DNA of 64,000 nucleotides from DATBLE01 sp963791425 (GCA_963791425.1 CAWBSE010000004.1:682001-746000), one strand, 5' to 3'; counted from the stretch's first letter, positions 27,472-36,573 are shown. The notes: generated from the letters alone by a model not told the origin. Numbers and translations: made by a program.

Positions 27472-28555
27472 CTAGCCCCGCCGCACCCGCTCCACCGCTT
27501 CTGCGCGTTCCAGCCCGAGCGCTCGCAGAAGATCGGTTGCAGTCGAGCGCACCTGGCCGACCAGGTGCGCGGCGCTCAACGACGGATCGGCCTCGAGCGC
27601 CGCATCGGCGAGCGCTGTCGCCTCCAGCGCGGTGGCGATCGCCTGCGACCGGTCGCGATCCTCGAGCGCCGGCCCCACCGCGTGCACGGCGTCGCCCAGA
27701 CGACGCACGGCCGCCGGAAGCTCCGGGGGCAGGTTCGGGTCGAGCTCGACCGCCCTCACGGCCGACCGGCCGAGGACACGCGTGTTGCGGACGGCCAGCT
27801 CGAGCTGGTCGGCGGCCGTCGTGTACCCCGCCAGCCGGCTGCGGTCGTGCCAGTACAGCGGGGCGAGCAGCGTCGTCTCGCGGCCGGCGGCGAGCGCCTG
27901 ACGCCAGCGCACGACCGCACCCTCGGTGGCCCGTGCGCGGGCGAGCCCCTGACGGACCGCGGCGACGTCCCGCGCCTCCAGCGCCGGCCGCGATGTCGTC
28001 CAGCGACGCCGCGAGCTCGGAGAACACGATCTCGGACGACCGCCTCGCCTCGCGCAGGGGATTGACCGGGACGACGACCAGCACGGCCAGCCCGACAGCG
28101 CCGCCCACCAGCGCGTCGACGAAGCGAGACGCGTTGTGGGCGCCGACCAGTGTGGCGACGAGCACCGCCGACGACGCCGCCTGTGCGACGAAGAGCGGCC
28201 CGCCGCCGATCAGCACCGCGGCGACCATCGCGAGGGCGACGATCAGCCCGAGCTGCCACGTGCCCGAGCCGATCCCCCAGATCAGGACGTCGCCGACGCC
28301 GATGCCGACCGCGACGCCGAAGGTCAGCTCGACGACCCGCCGGGGCCGGTTCGCGACGCCGACGCCGAGCGCGATCAACGCCGCGATCGGCGCGAAGAAC
28401 GCCCGCGAGTGGCCGATCACGTCGTGTGCGAGGTACCAGGCCAGTCCCGCCGCGATCGCCGACTGCAGGATCGGCACCGCCAGCGTCCGCAGCGCCGTCA
28501 GACGGGCGTGTGCGAACGCTACCGTCGGCGCCGCGCCTGGAACTCCGCGACCCAT
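27472..28555 (-). CDS. FUSC-like (fusaric acid resistance/aromatic exporter) membrane protein, frameshifted
   Basis: About 360 residues after correcting one extra base near 27986. N-terminal membrane helices (TLAVPILQSAIAAGLAWYLA, AFFAPIAALIALGVGVANRP, VGIGVGDVLIWGIGSG, LIVALAMVAAVLIGGGP, FVDALVGGAVGLAVLVVVPV) match one half of an FUSC transporter. A long cytoplasmic helical domain follows (ALEARDVAAVRQGLARARA, then RWRQALAAGRETTLLAPLYW). The frame breaks between SLDDIAA and ALEARD and resumes cleanly. The ATG at 28555 overlaps the small membrane protein gene by 37 bases. The exported substrate is unknown. Confidence 0.75.
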
Positions 28556-28683
28556 GCAAGCCCTCTCAGCCCGATCCAGATCGGCGTCAGCAGGACGTAG
28601 AAGAGGAACATCCCGATCGCGAGCAGGAACCACCAGAGGGTCCAGCGCGCGATCGAGACCGGCGGCTTCGGTTTGAGCTCCAT
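28519..28683 (-). CDS. 54-residue single-span membrane protein between ppsR and FUSC gene
   Basis: Starts at the ATG at 28683, which overlaps the ppsR stop (TAATG), and reads ELKPKPPVSIARWTLWWFLL, AIGMFLFYVLLTPIWIG, then a basic tail ending RRRR. One clear membrane helix with a Trp-rich edge. The overlap on both sides argues that it is a real operon member; it could be a subunit or regulator of the FUSC protein. Confidence 0.65.
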   Translation of the reverse strand: MELKPKPPVSIARWTLWWFLLAIGMFLFYVLLTPIWIGLRGLAWVAEFQARRRR

Positions 28684-29501
28684 TACCCGCGCGCCCGTTT
28701 CCGCTCCTCGACGAGCTTGATCACACGTGAGGCGGTCTCCTCGATCGACAGCTCGGTGATGTCGAGCACCGGACAGCCGATCCGGCGATGGATCAGGTCG
28801 GCGTGCTCGAGCTCGCCGTAGATGTCGACCAGCTCCGCGTATGCGCGCGGGCTCGCGCGCATCTGGCGGACGCGCTCCTGGCGGATCTCGGCGAGCCGTC
28901 CGGCCTCGATCGTCAGCCCGACGACCTTGGCGGGGTCGAGCTCGAACAGCTCGCGCGGCGGGTCGATCCCCTGCACGACCGGGATGTTGGCGGTCTTGAA
29001 GCCCATGAAGCCGAGGTACATAGAGAGCGGGGTCTTCGACGTCCGTGAGACGCCGACGAGGACGATGTCGGCCGCTGCGAGGCCGCCGCCGATGCCGTCG
29101 TCGAACTTGACCGCGAACTCGATCGCGGCGATCCGGCGAAAGTACGCGGAGTCGAGCGGGTGACGGACGCCCGGCGCCATCTGGGCCGCCTGGCCGGAGA
29201 TCTTCGCGATCGCCGCCAGCGGCGGGCCGAGGATGTCGCAGTAGTGGAGCTTCGCCCGGCGGCAGAAGTCGCGCATCGCGCCGCGCAGCTCCGGCTTCAC
29301 GATCGTGTAGACGACGACCGCGGCCCGGCCCTTCGCACGGTCGACGACGAGGCGCAGGTCGTCCACCGTCTCCACGCGCGGATGCCGGACCTCCTCGAAC
29401 GGCTGCTCCGGGAACTGGGCCTCGAGCGCCGCGACCAGCCGCGTTGCCGTCTCGCCGGTGGCGTCGGAGACGATGTGGAGCTCGACTGTCGGTTGCGTCA
29501 T
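28683..29501 (-). CDS. ppsR: Pyruvate, phosphate dikinase regulatory protein (kinase/phosphotransferase)
   Basis: A 272-residue DUF299 protein. It carries VELHIVSDATGETATRLV at the N-terminus and the P-loop-like GVSRTSKTPLSMYLGFMGFK. This family both phosphorylates (ADP-dependent) and dephosphorylates (Pi-dependent) the Thr beside the catalytic His of PPDK, turning the enzyme off and on. Its target ppdK is encoded 2 kb away, on the same strand but not in the same operon. The start is 38 bases from the divergent response regulator gene. Confidence 0.93.
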   Translation of the reverse strand: MTQPTVELHIVSDATGETATRLVAALEAQFPEQPFEEVRHPRVETVDDLRLVVDRAKGRAAVVVYTIVKPELRGAMRDFCRRAKLHYCDILGPPLAAIAKISGQAAQMAPGVRHPLDSAYFRRIAAIEFAVKFDDGIGGGLAAADIVLVGVSRTSKTPLSMYLGFMGFKTANIPVVQGIDPPRELFELDPAKVVGLTIEAGRLAEIRQERVRQMRASPRAYAELVDIYGELEHADLIHRRIGCPVLDITELSIEETASRVIKLVEERKRARG

Positions 29502-29539
29502 CTCAGGATGCTTTCAGGTGCATACGCGACACTCTGCGC

Positions 29540-30211
29540 ATGCGCATTCTCGTTGTGGACGACGAACGGGCGGTCCGTGAGGCGCTCGAGCGGGCTCTCA
29601 GGCTCGAAGGCTACGAGGTCGAGCTCGCCCCGGACGGCCAGCAGGCACTGATCTCGATCGCCGGGAGGAGCGTCGACGCGGTCGTGCTCGACGTGCTCAT
29701 GCCGGTGATGGACGGGCTGGAGGCCTGCCGCGCGCTGCGCCGGATGGGGAACCGAACACCCGTCCTGATGCTGACCGCGCGCCACGACGTCGACGACCGC
29801 GTCGCCGGCCTCGACGCCGGCGCCGACGACTACCTGGTCAAGCCCTTCGCGCTCGAGGAGCTGCTCGCGCGCCTGCGGGCGCTCCTACGGCGGACGACCG
29901 GCGACGAGGGGCCGCTGTCGTTCGCCGACCTGACACTCGACCCCGGCACCCACGAGGTGCACCGCGGCGACCGCTCGATCGAGCTCACCCGCACCGAGTT
30001 CCTGCTGCTCGAGCTCTTCCTCCGGAACCCGCGGCAGGTGCTGACCCGCGACGTGATCTTCGACCGGGTGTGGGGCTACGACTTCGGCCCGACGTCGAAC
30101 TCGCTCGAGGTGTACGTCGGCTACCTCCGCCGCAAGACCGAGGCGGAGGGCGAGCCGCGCCTGATCCAGACGGTGCGCGGCGTCGGGTACGCGCTCCGCG
30201 AGCCCGCCTGA
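29540..30211 (+). CDS. OmpR/PhoB-family response regulator
   Basis: A 223-residue two-domain regulator. Receiver: VVDDE, phospho-acceptor Asp in VVLDVLMPVMDG, Thr in MLTAR, Lys in DDYLVKPFALEEL. C-terminal winged helix: FLLLELFLRNPRQVLTRDVI and SNSLEVYVGYLRRKTE, ending TVRGVGYALRE. Actinobacterial relatives include MprA. The histidine kinase follows after 3 bases, so this is a cognate pair. Confidence 0.95.
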   Translation: MRILVVDDERAVREALERALRLEGYEVELAPDGQQALISIAGRSVDAVVLDVLMPVMDGLEACRALRRMGNRTPVLMLTARHDVDDRVAGLDAGADDYLVKPFALEELLARLRALLRRTTGDEGPLSFADLTLDPGTHEVHRGDRSIELTRTEFLLLELFLRNPRQVLTRDVIFDRVWGYDFGPTSNSLEVYVGYLRRKTEAEGEPRLIQTVRGVGYALREPA

Positions 30212-30214
30212 GAC

Positions 30215-31519
30215 GTGAGCTTCCGCCTTCGCGTCACCCTTCTCGCCGCCGCCGCCGTCGCCATCGCGGTCGCGGTCGCCTCGGCGACCGTCTACGTCAT
30301 CGTCCGGCACCAGCTCCTCGGCGAGGTGGACAAGAGCCTCGTCAGCCGTGCGCACGACTTCACCGAGCATCCCGGGCCGAACTTCGCCCCCGGCGTCATC
30401 CCGCTCGGGCCCCGCTCCAACCTCGGCGGGCCGCCCACCTACCTCCAGCTGATCGGCTCGGACGGTGCCGGCGCCGCCGTCAACCTCCCCGGTCTGGAGC
30501 ACGCCGAGCGACTCGCCGCCGACGGCGGCCGGCCGTTCTTCACCAGCGGGCAGGTGCAGAACGTCCACGTCCGCGTGTATGCCGAGAACGTCGGCGACGG
30601 CCTGGCGGTTCAGGTCGCGCGGTCGCTGGCCGAAGTCGACCACACGCTGCACCGGCTCGGGCTGTTCATGCTGTTCATCGGGCTTGGCGGCATCGGGCTG
30701 GCCGCGGCGATGGGCCTCGTCGTCAGCAAGGCGGCGCTCCGGCCCGTGACGCAGCTGACCGGCGTCGCCGAGGAGGTGACCGCGACGCGTGACCTGTCGC
30801 GGCGGATCGACGTCGAGTCGAACGACGAGCTCGGCCGGCTCGCCTCCGCGTTCAACGAGATGCTCGGCGCCCTCGACACCTCCGTGAAGGCGCAGCGGCG
30901 ACTGGTCGCCGACGCGTCGCACGAGCTGCGCACCCCGCTCGCCAGCCTGCGCACGAACATCGAGGTGCTGATGGGCGGCAAGGAGCTACCCGCCGGCGAG
31001 CGCCAGAAGCTGCTCGCCGACGTGATCGGACAGGTCGAGGAGCTGAGCGCCCTCGTCGGCGACCTCGTCGAGATCGACCGCGACCGGCCGGCAGAGATGG
31101 AGGACATCCGTCTCGACCACCTCGTCGAGGGAGCGATCGCCCGCGCGAAGGTGCGGACGCCCAAGGTGCTGTTCCGGGCCGAGCTGGAGGAGTCGATGGT
31201 GCGCGGCGCGCCGGCCCAGCTCGACCGTGCGGTGTCGAACCTGCTCGACAACGCCGCGAAGTTCAGCACCTCGGTCGACGTCCGCGTCTCGGGCACCGAG
31301 GTGACGGTGCGCGATCACGGCCCGGGGATCTCCGAGGACGACCTCCCCTACGTCTTCGACCGCTTCTACCGCGCCACGAGCGCCCGCAACCTGCCCGGCT
31401 CCGGGCTTGGGCTCGCGATCGTCCGCCAGGTGGCACTGACGCACGGAGGCGAGGCTACGGCCGAGAACGCCCCGGACGGCGGCGCGATCTTCCGGATCCG
31501 GCTGCCCGCAGGTTCTTAG
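30215..31519 (+). CDS. Sensor histidine kinase (HAMP-HisKA-HATPase)
   Basis: 434 residues from a GTG. Order: TM1 (LRVTLLAAAAVAIAVAVASA), an extracytoplasmic sensor of about 115 residues, TM2 (LFMLFIGLGGIGLAAAMGLV), a HAMP linker, HisKA with the phospho-His in DASHELRTPLASL, then HATPase boxes N (VSNLLDNAAKF), G1 (VRDHGPGI) and G2 (GSGLGLAIV). The sensor has no known fold by eye and a Pro/Gly-rich stretch. Partner of the preceding response regulator; a small exported protein gene follows directly. Confidence 0.95.
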   Translation: MSFRLRVTLLAAAAVAIAVAVASATVYVIVRHQLLGEVDKSLVSRAHDFTEHPGPNFAPGVIPLGPRSNLGGPPTYLQLIGSDGAGAAVNLPGLEHAERLAADGGRPFFTSGQVQNVHVRVYAENVGDGLAVQVARSLAEVDHTLHRLGLFMLFIGLGGIGLAAAMGLVVSKAALRPVTQLTGVAEEVTATRDLSRRIDVESNDELGRLASAFNEMLGALDTSVKAQRRLVADASHELRTPLASLRTNIEVLMGGKELPAGERQKLLADVIGQVEELSALVGDLVEIDRDRPAEMEDIRLDHLVEGAIARAKVRTPKVLFRAELEESMVRGAPAQLDRAVSNLLDNAAKFSTSVDVRVSGTEVTVRDHGPGISEDDLPYVFDRFYRATSARNLPGSGLGLAIVRQVALTHGGEATAENAPDGGAIFRIRLPAGS

Positions 31520-31553
31520 CGCGCGTTCAGGAACGCGTGCCAGGATCCGGTCC

Positions 31554-31919
31554 GTGAGCAAGTCCGCTCTCATCGCCGCGATCGCCGGCTGCGTCCTTGC
31601 AGTGGGTGCCTTCGCGGCCCTGACCGCAACCGTCATCGTCGACGACGAGAGCGGCGGCACCCGCGTGGTGCGCCTGGAATCCGGCCCCGTGCCCGGGCCC
31701 GGCACGCAACAGCAGCAGCCGGGCCCGGGTAGCGGACCAAGTCAGTCCGGTCCAGGGCAGATGCCCGGCAAGGGCCAGGACTTCGGGCAGCGGCTCCCGC
31801 AGCTGAAGGCGTGCCTCCAGAAGCACGGGCTCACCCCGTCGCAGCAGTCCATGCCCGATCCCACGCAGATGCGGAAGGCGATGCAGGACTGCATGCCGAC
31901 GACCCTCGGCCTGCACTGA
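31554..31919 (+). CDS. Small exported or membrane-anchored Pro/Gly/Gln-rich protein
   Basis: A 121-residue protein from the GTG at 31554. An N-terminal hydrophobic segment (ALIAAIAGCVLAVGAFAALT) serves as signal or anchor. A linker of PGPG and Q runs follows, then a compact domain with two Cys (KACLQKHGLTPSQQ, MQDCMP) that may form a disulfide. It sits 34 bases after the kinase gene, so it may be an accessory or target of that system. Family not recognised. Confidence 0.65.
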   Translation: MSKSALIAAIAGCVLAVGAFAALTATVIVDDESGGTRVVRLESGPVPGPGTQQQQPGPGSGPSQSGPGQMPGKGQDFGQRLPQLKACLQKHGLTPSQQSMPDPTQMRKAMQDCMPTTLGLH

Positions 31920-31958
31920 TCTCGTAGACCGCTGCAGCTGCCGATAACGTGTCGGCCC

Positions 31959-33332
31959 ATGCCCGACACGGTCACCATGGACAAGATCGTCTCGCTGTGC
32001 CGCCGGCGCGGCTTCGTCTTCCCTTCGTCGGAGATCTACGGCGGCCTCGGCTCGGCCTACGACTACGGCCACTACGGCGTCCTGCTCAAGAACAACGTCA
32101 AGGCGCGCTGGCTCGAGGCGATGACGCAGGAGCGCGACGACATCGTCGCGCTCGACTCGGCGATCGTGCTGCACCCGAAGGTCTGGGAGGCGTCGGGCCA
32201 CGTCGGCGGATTCAGCGATCCGCTGGTCGACTGCCGCACGTGCAAACTGCGCTTCCGCGCCGACCATCTCGCCGATCCGGAGCACGACGAGATCCGCTGC
32301 GGCAAGCGGCCGAGCAAACGCCCGGGCGAGACGTCCGACTGCGACCTGACCGAGGCGCGCCAGTTCAACCTGATGCTCTCCACCCACCTCGGTGCCGTCG
32401 AGGAGACCGCGTCGCTCGCCTACCTCCGGCCCGAGACCGCGCAGGGCATCTTCCTCAACTTCAAGAACGTCGCCCAGCTCGCGCGGCGCAAGCCGCCGTT
32501 CGGGATCGCGCAGATCGGCAAGTCGTTCCGCAACGAGATCACGCCGGGGAACTTCCTCTTCCGGACGCGGGAGTTCGAGCAGATGGAGATGGAGTTCTTC
32601 GTCCCGCCCGACGAGTCCGAGCAGTGGTACCGCTACTGGATCGACGAGCGCCTCGGCTGGTACCGGCGCTACGGGCTGCGCAACAGCCACCTGCGCCTCC
32701 GCCCGCACGACGCGGACGAGCTCTCGCACTACTCGAGCGGGACGAGCGACATCGAGTACCTGTTCCCGATCGGTTGGTCGGAGCTCGAGGGGATCGCGAA
32801 CCGCGGCGACTACGACCTGCGTCAGCACGCCGAGTTCTCGGGCACGAAGCTGGAGTGGGTCGACCCCGGGACCGGCGAGCGGTTCGTCCCGCACGTGATC
32901 GAGCCGGCCGGCGGCGTCGACCGGTCACTCCTGGCGTTCCTGGTCGATGCCTACGACGAGGAGGTCGTGGGCGAGCGCGAGCGGACGGTGTTGCGGCTCC
33001 ACCCGCGCCTCGCGCCTGTGAAGGCCGCGGTGCTGCCCCTGATCGCCAAGGACTCGACCATGGTCGAGAAGGCGCGTGGGCTGTACGAGGAGCTGCGCGA
33101 GGGGCTGTCGGTCGAGTACGACGACGCCGGCGCGATCGGCCGCCGCTACCGCCGCCACGACGAGATCGGGACGCCCTTCGCGTTCACGGTCGACGAGCAG
33201 ACGCTCGAGGACGACACGGTCACGATCCGCGAGCGCGACTCGCTCGCGCAGGAGCGGCTCGCGATCGCACAGGTCGGCGCCCGGCTCGCGGACGAGCTCC
33301 GCAAGCCCTGGGTGACGCCGAAACCCGAGTAG
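31959..33332 (+). CDS. glyS: Glycyl-tRNA synthetase (homodimeric alpha2 type)
   Basis: A 457-residue class IIa synthetase of the single-chain kind found in Thermus, actinobacteria and eukaryotes. N-terminus DKIVSLCRRRGFVFPSSEIY and GLGSAYDYGHYGVLLKNNV is diagnostic. Motif 2 is in FRNEITPGNFLFRTREFEQM; motif 3 in AGGVDRSLLAFLVDAY; the anticodon-binding domain follows. An inserted CRTCKLRFRAD segment may bind zinc, though the second half of the site is reduced to a single Cys in IRCGKR. Complete. Confidence 0.95.
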   Translation: MPDTVTMDKIVSLCRRRGFVFPSSEIYGGLGSAYDYGHYGVLLKNNVKARWLEAMTQERDDIVALDSAIVLHPKVWEASGHVGGFSDPLVDCRTCKLRFRADHLADPEHDEIRCGKRPSKRPGETSDCDLTEARQFNLMLSTHLGAVEETASLAYLRPETAQGIFLNFKNVAQLARRKPPFGIAQIGKSFRNEITPGNFLFRTREFEQMEMEFFVPPDESEQWYRYWIDERLGWYRRYGLRNSHLRLRPHDADELSHYSSGTSDIEYLFPIGWSELEGIANRGDYDLRQHAEFSGTKLEWVDPGTGERFVPHVIEPAGGVDRSLLAFLVDAYDEEVVGERERTVLRLHPRLAPVKAAVLPLIAKDSTMVEKARGLYEELREGLSVEYDDAGAIGRRYRRHDEIGTPFAFTVDEQTLEDDTVTIRERDSLAQERLAIAQVGARLADELRKPWVTPKPE

Positions 33333-33334
33333 CG

Positions 33335-33748
33335 CTACTCCGTCGCGCCCAGGAAGTAGTTCAGCGGCGCGCCGACGACGACCTCGAGGATGTGGCCGAT
33401 CACGAAGCCGGCCACGCCGCGGTGCTCGGTGTCCTTGAACGCCTGCTCGAACCCGGATTTGAGCGCGTCGTCGATCGTCTTGCGGTCCCAGCGCACGCGC
33501 TTCGTTCCGGCGGCGGGGACGAACGAGAGGACGAGCTCCTCGCGGGTCGTGTGCAGCTTGCAGGCCGCGCCGTTCAGGCCGCTGAGCGCGAACTTCTGGA
33601 TCTCCCCGTCGATGCCGCCCCCCGAGAACGCCGGCTTCGACGTGCACGGGTCGGCGAGCTTCAGCTCGCCGAAGTGCACGGCGCCGAGCGAGATCTCGAG
33701 GATGAGGAACGCGGCCGCGGCCGCAAGCAGCACGGCCAGCGCCTTCAT
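33335..33748 (-). CDS. Small membrane-anchored or exported protein
   Basis: 137 residues. An N-terminal helix (ALAVLLAAAAAFLILEISLG) is followed by a domain with FGELKLADPCTSKPAF and two Cys, Arg/Asp-rich strands, and a second hydrophobic stretch near the C-terminus (VAGFVIGHILEVVVGAPL). It somewhat resembles DUF2993 (LmeA-like) lipid-related proteins, but I cannot confirm that. Its ATG overlaps the MFS stop (ATGA), so it is the last gene of the recO operon. Confidence 0.65.
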   Translation of the reverse strand: MKALAVLLAAAAAFLILEISLGAVHFGELKLADPCTSKPAFSGGGIDGEIQKFALSGLNGAACKLHTTREELVLSFVPAAGTKRVRWDRKTIDDALKSGFEQAFKDTEHRGVAGFVIGHILEVVVGAPLNYFLGATE

Positions 33749-35091
33749 TCGGTCCTCCGCAGCCGCAGCGCCGGGATCAGGGCGAGCAGCGCGAACAACG
33801 CCGCCAGCATGAATGCCGACCTGAACCCGCGGGTCAGCTCCGACTTCAGGGTCGTCACCAGCGAATCGCGGGCGTGGCGCACGTCGCCGTTGGTCTTGGC
33901 GCCCGCGTCGTCGAACGGCTTGCCGAGGTCAGGCACCTCGCCCTTCTGCGCCGACTGAAGCGCGTCACGGAGCGCGAGCGCGATCGGCACCTTCTTCCGC
34001 AGCGGAACCTTCGCGTCGAGGATCGCCTTCGTTCCGCCGAGCAGCGCCTTCTCCCCGGCGCGGTCGAGCGAGCTGGTCAGCAGCGGCGCGACCAGCGCGA
34101 GCGCGAGCACGAGCCCGGCGTGACGGGCGGCGACGGTGATCGCGCCGCTGCGGATGAGCCCCGCGTCCTGGTGCAGCGCCACCTTCGTCAGCACCGGCAC
34201 CGCCAGCCCGATGCCGAGGCCGCAGAACGCCAGCGAGATCGCGACGAACAGGTTCGACACGCGCGGCAGGAGCGCGAGGGCCAGCAACCCCGCCGCGAGG
34301 AGGACCACCCCGCCCCAGATCGCGGCGAACGGCCGCAGCCCCCTCACCACCGGCCGGGCGGCGAGCGTCGCGGCCGGCAGCGCGCTGACGACGAGTGCGC
34401 CGACGATCGGCTCGAGCCCCCAGACGGTGATGACGAGCAGCACGGCGAGGAACAGCGCCCCGACGAGCGCGGCGAAGACGAATGCGAGCGCTGCGTCGGC
34501 GGCGAGCGCACCGTGGCCGCGCCGGCGCGGATGCTCCTTCGGCAGCGCGACCGCCCCGGCGAGGGTCGCGAGCAGCGCGACGCCGGCGATCGGGGCCTGC
34601 ACGACGAAGATCGCGCGCCAATCGAACAGCTGGGTGAGGACGCCGCCGAGCACCGGCCCCAGCGCCGCCCCGAGCACCGCGACACTTGTCCACAGGCTGA
34701 TGCCCTTCTCACGCGAGCCGAGCAGCCCGCCGAGCAGCGTGATCGACGTCGTCAGCACGAAGGCGGCGCCGAGCCCCTGGACGCAGCGGAAGACGATCAG
34801 CATCGCCAGGTTCACCGAGACCGCGCAGCCGATCGAGGCAGCCGTGAACAGGACGAGTCCGACCTGCGCCCATCGCCGCGGATCGAGGTGGGCGGACACC
34901 ATTGCGATCACCACGGCCGCGATCGCGACGACGAGGTTGTACGAGGTGATCACCCACGACACGCCGACGATCGAGGTGTTGAACGCGCCGTAGAGATCCG
35001 GGAGCGCGAGGACGACGATCGACGAGTCGGCGAACGCGACCCCGACGGACGCGGCGACTGCGATCGTCAGCAGCTTGCGGCGGTCAGGCAC
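33745..35091 (-). CDS. Major facilitator superfamily transporter (DHA2-like)
   Basis: A 448-residue MFS protein with about 12 to 14 membrane segments. The motif A-like loop (HLDPRRWAQVG), motif B (FRCVQGLGAAFVLTTSITLL) and antiporter motif C (VLGAALGPVLGGVLTQLFDW) are visible, indicating a proton antiporter of the DHA2 drug-export group. A long cytoplasmic helical insertion (about residues 345-420) precedes the last segments. The substrate is not predictable. It overlaps the GNAT gene upstream by 8 bases. Confidence 0.88.
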   Translation of the reverse strand: MPDRRKLLTIAVAASVGVAFADSSIVVLALPDLYGAFNTSIVGVSWVITSYNLVVAIAAVVIAMVSAHLDPRRWAQVGLVLFTAASIGCAVSVNLAMLIVFRCVQGLGAAFVLTTSITLLGGLLGSREKGISLWTSVAVLGAALGPVLGGVLTQLFDWRAIFVVQAPIAGVALLATLAGAVALPKEHPRRRGHGALAADAALAFVFAALVGALFLAVLLVITVWGLEPIVGALVVSALPAATLAARPVVRGLRPFAAIWGGVVLLAAGLLALALLPRVSNLFVAISLAFCGLGIGLAVPVLTKVALHQDAGLIRSGAITVAARHAGLVLALALVAPLLTSSLDRAGEKALLGGTKAILDAKVPLRKKVPIALALRDALQSAQKGEVPDLGKPFDDAGAKTNGDVRHARDSLVTTLKSELTRGFRSAFMLAALFALLALIPALRLRRTE

Positions 35092-35503
35092 GCGGCCGCT
35101 CCATCACGCGGTCGCTGGGCGGGCCGAAGCCGAAGCGGCGGTAGAGGTCGTGGGCGTCGCGCGTGTGCAGGATCCAGCGCAGGTGGGCGTACGGGCCGTT
35201 GTCGACCATCTCGCGGACGAGCTCCTCCCCCAGCTTGCGGCCGCGATGCTCGGGGAGCACGTAGACGTCGGCGAGGTACGCGAGGCCGACCCGGTCGGTC
35301 ACGACCCGGCAGAACCCGACCTGGGCGCCATCGGCGGCGTACAGGCCGACGACGCGGTCGGCCTCCCGGACGAGCTGCTCCACCGTCTCGCGCGGTCGGC
35401 CCTCAGCCCAGTACGACCGGGTCAGGAACGCGTGGACGGCGTCCACGTCGACCCTGGACGGGTCGTCGTCGACCTCGTAGCCGCCGTCGAGCGTCCGGAT
35501 CAT
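35084..35503 (-). CDS. GNAT family acetyltransferase
   Basis: 139 residues from the ATG at 35503, which overlaps the recO stop (TGATG). The acetyl-CoA site is YVLPEHRGRKLGEELVREMV (R/Q-x-x-G-x-G/A variant) after the strand YLADVYVL; the end LYRRFGFGPPSDRVMERP is typical of GNATs. Substrate unknown. Confidence 0.88.
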   Translation of the reverse strand: MIRTLDGGYEVDDDPSRVDVDAVHAFLTRSYWAEGRPRETVEQLVREADRVVGLYAADGAQVGFCRVVTDRVGLAYLADVYVLPEHRGRKLGEELVREMVDNGPYAHLRWILHTRDAHDLYRRFGFGPPSDRVMERPRA

Positions 35504-36237
35504 CAGGCGCGCAGGGTCCGCAGCCGGAAGCCGCCGTGCTCCTCGTACGACGAGGTGATCACCGTGAGCACCTCGCGCGCGCCCCGCTCGGTGAGGCCAG
35601 AGGTGGCCGCGTCGGCGAGCGGGCTGCGCAACAGCGCATCCATGCCGACGAGGCCGTCGGCGGAGAGCATCAACGCGCCCGCGCTGCACGTCGCGCACAC
35701 CGTCCCGCCCGCGCGCGCGGAGTAGCCGGCGAGCGGCCCCGGCGAGCCGCACTCGGCGCAGCTGCCGATGTGCGGCAGGTAGCCGGACACCCAGAGGAGC
35801 TTCAGCTGGAACGACAGCCCGAGCGGGTCGAGCTCCGGCCGCAGACCGCGGGGCGTCTCGTCCAGGAGGTCGAGGAACCGTGTGACCGCCGTGAATGCGC
35901 GCTCGTTCGCCTCCTGCTCGGTGAACAGCCGCAGCATCGCCTCGGCGCCGATCAACCCCACCGAGAGCCGGTACGAGTCGCCGCGCGTGGCGCTGTGCGG
36001 GCGGATCAGCTCGACGCCCGTGACGGTGTGCAGCTCGCCGCCGCCCTGGTGCAGCATCAGCTCGACGTGCCCGAGCGGCTCGAGCCGTCCGCCGACGCGC
36101 GAGGTCGTCTTGCGGATCCCCTTCGCGATCGCACCGACTCGCCCGCGGTCGGAGGTGTACAGGTGGAGGATGCGGTCCGCCTCGGCGTAGCGAATCGAGC
36201 GGAGCACGACCGCCTGCGTCTTGTAGGTGCGCCCCAC
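35503..36237 (-). CDS. recO: DNA repair protein RecO
   Basis: A 244-residue RecO. An OB-fold N-terminus (YKTQAVVLRSIRYAEADRIL, RVGAIAKGIRKTTSR) is followed by the helical domain and a zinc site: CAECGSPGPLAGYS and CATCSAGALML. RecO loads RecA onto SSB-coated gaps with RecR. It is the first gene of a four-gene operon (recO, GNAT, MFS, small membrane protein). Confidence 0.95.
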   Translation of the reverse strand: MGRTYKTQAVVLRSIRYAEADRILHLYTSDRGRVGAIAKGIRKTTSRVGGRLEPLGHVELMLHQGGGELHTVTGVELIRPHSATRGDSYRLSVGLIGAEAMLRLFTEQEANERAFTAVTRFLDLLDETPRGLRPELDPLGLSFQLKLLWVSGYLPHIGSCAECGSPGPLAGYSARAGGTVCATCSAGALMLSADGLVGMDALLRSPLADAATSGLTERGAREVLTVITSSYEEHGGFRLRTLRA

Positions 36238-36275
36238 GCTGTCGAGTTTAGATGGCTGATCGGCAATTCACGTGG

Positions 36276-36312
36276 CCGCGGCTGAGGGCCCGCACGCGGC
36301 GCATTGCGCCCG
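36276..36312 (+). repeat. Left copy of a 37-base inverted repeat flanking mutM
   Basis: CCGCGGCTGAGGGCCCGCAC followed by GCGGCGCATTGCGCCCG. Its reverse complement recurs at 37514-37550 with 33 of 37 bases identical. The two copies bracket the mutM gene and its hairpins. Confidence 0.8.
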
Positions 36313-36525
36313 TCCAGACGGCCGTCATGGCCCATCCGGTTGACGATGTTCCCCGACACGGTGCCGCCGGTGTTCGGCCCGTCGTAGAGGGCCCCGCTCT
36401 CGGCGTACGTTCCGGCGTTGACGACGATCGTGTCACCCGCGACCGCGAGTTGCACTGCCTTGGTGTTGCCGGCAACCTCGTCGACCGTCCAGGTCGTCGC
36501 GGCCCCTGCCTGAGCTGCAACTCTC
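36300..36525 (-). pseudogene. Fragment of a secreted right-handed beta-helix type protein
   Basis: In one leftward frame the DNA reads ATTWTVDEVAGNTKAVQLAV, then AGDTIVVNAGTYAESGALYD and GPNTGGTVSGNIVNRMGHDG. This looks like the start of a polymorphic-membrane-protein or pectate-lyase-like beta-helix (GDTIVVNAGTY is characteristic). There is no start codon with signal peptide and no continuing helix repeats, so it appears to be a remnant. It occupies most of the 370-base gap between recO and mutM. Confidence 0.5.
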
Positions 36526-36547
36526 CCTTGGTAGACCCGGCGCAATT

Positions 36548-36565
36548 GTCCCTCTTTCGAGGGAC
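36548..36565. terminator. Hairpin 2 downstream of mutM
   Basis: GTCCCTC-TTTC-GAGGGAC: a perfect 7-base stem with 4-base loop. It lies second after the mutM stop. No T-run. Confidence 0.5.
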
Positions 36566-36573
36566 TTCCGCAA

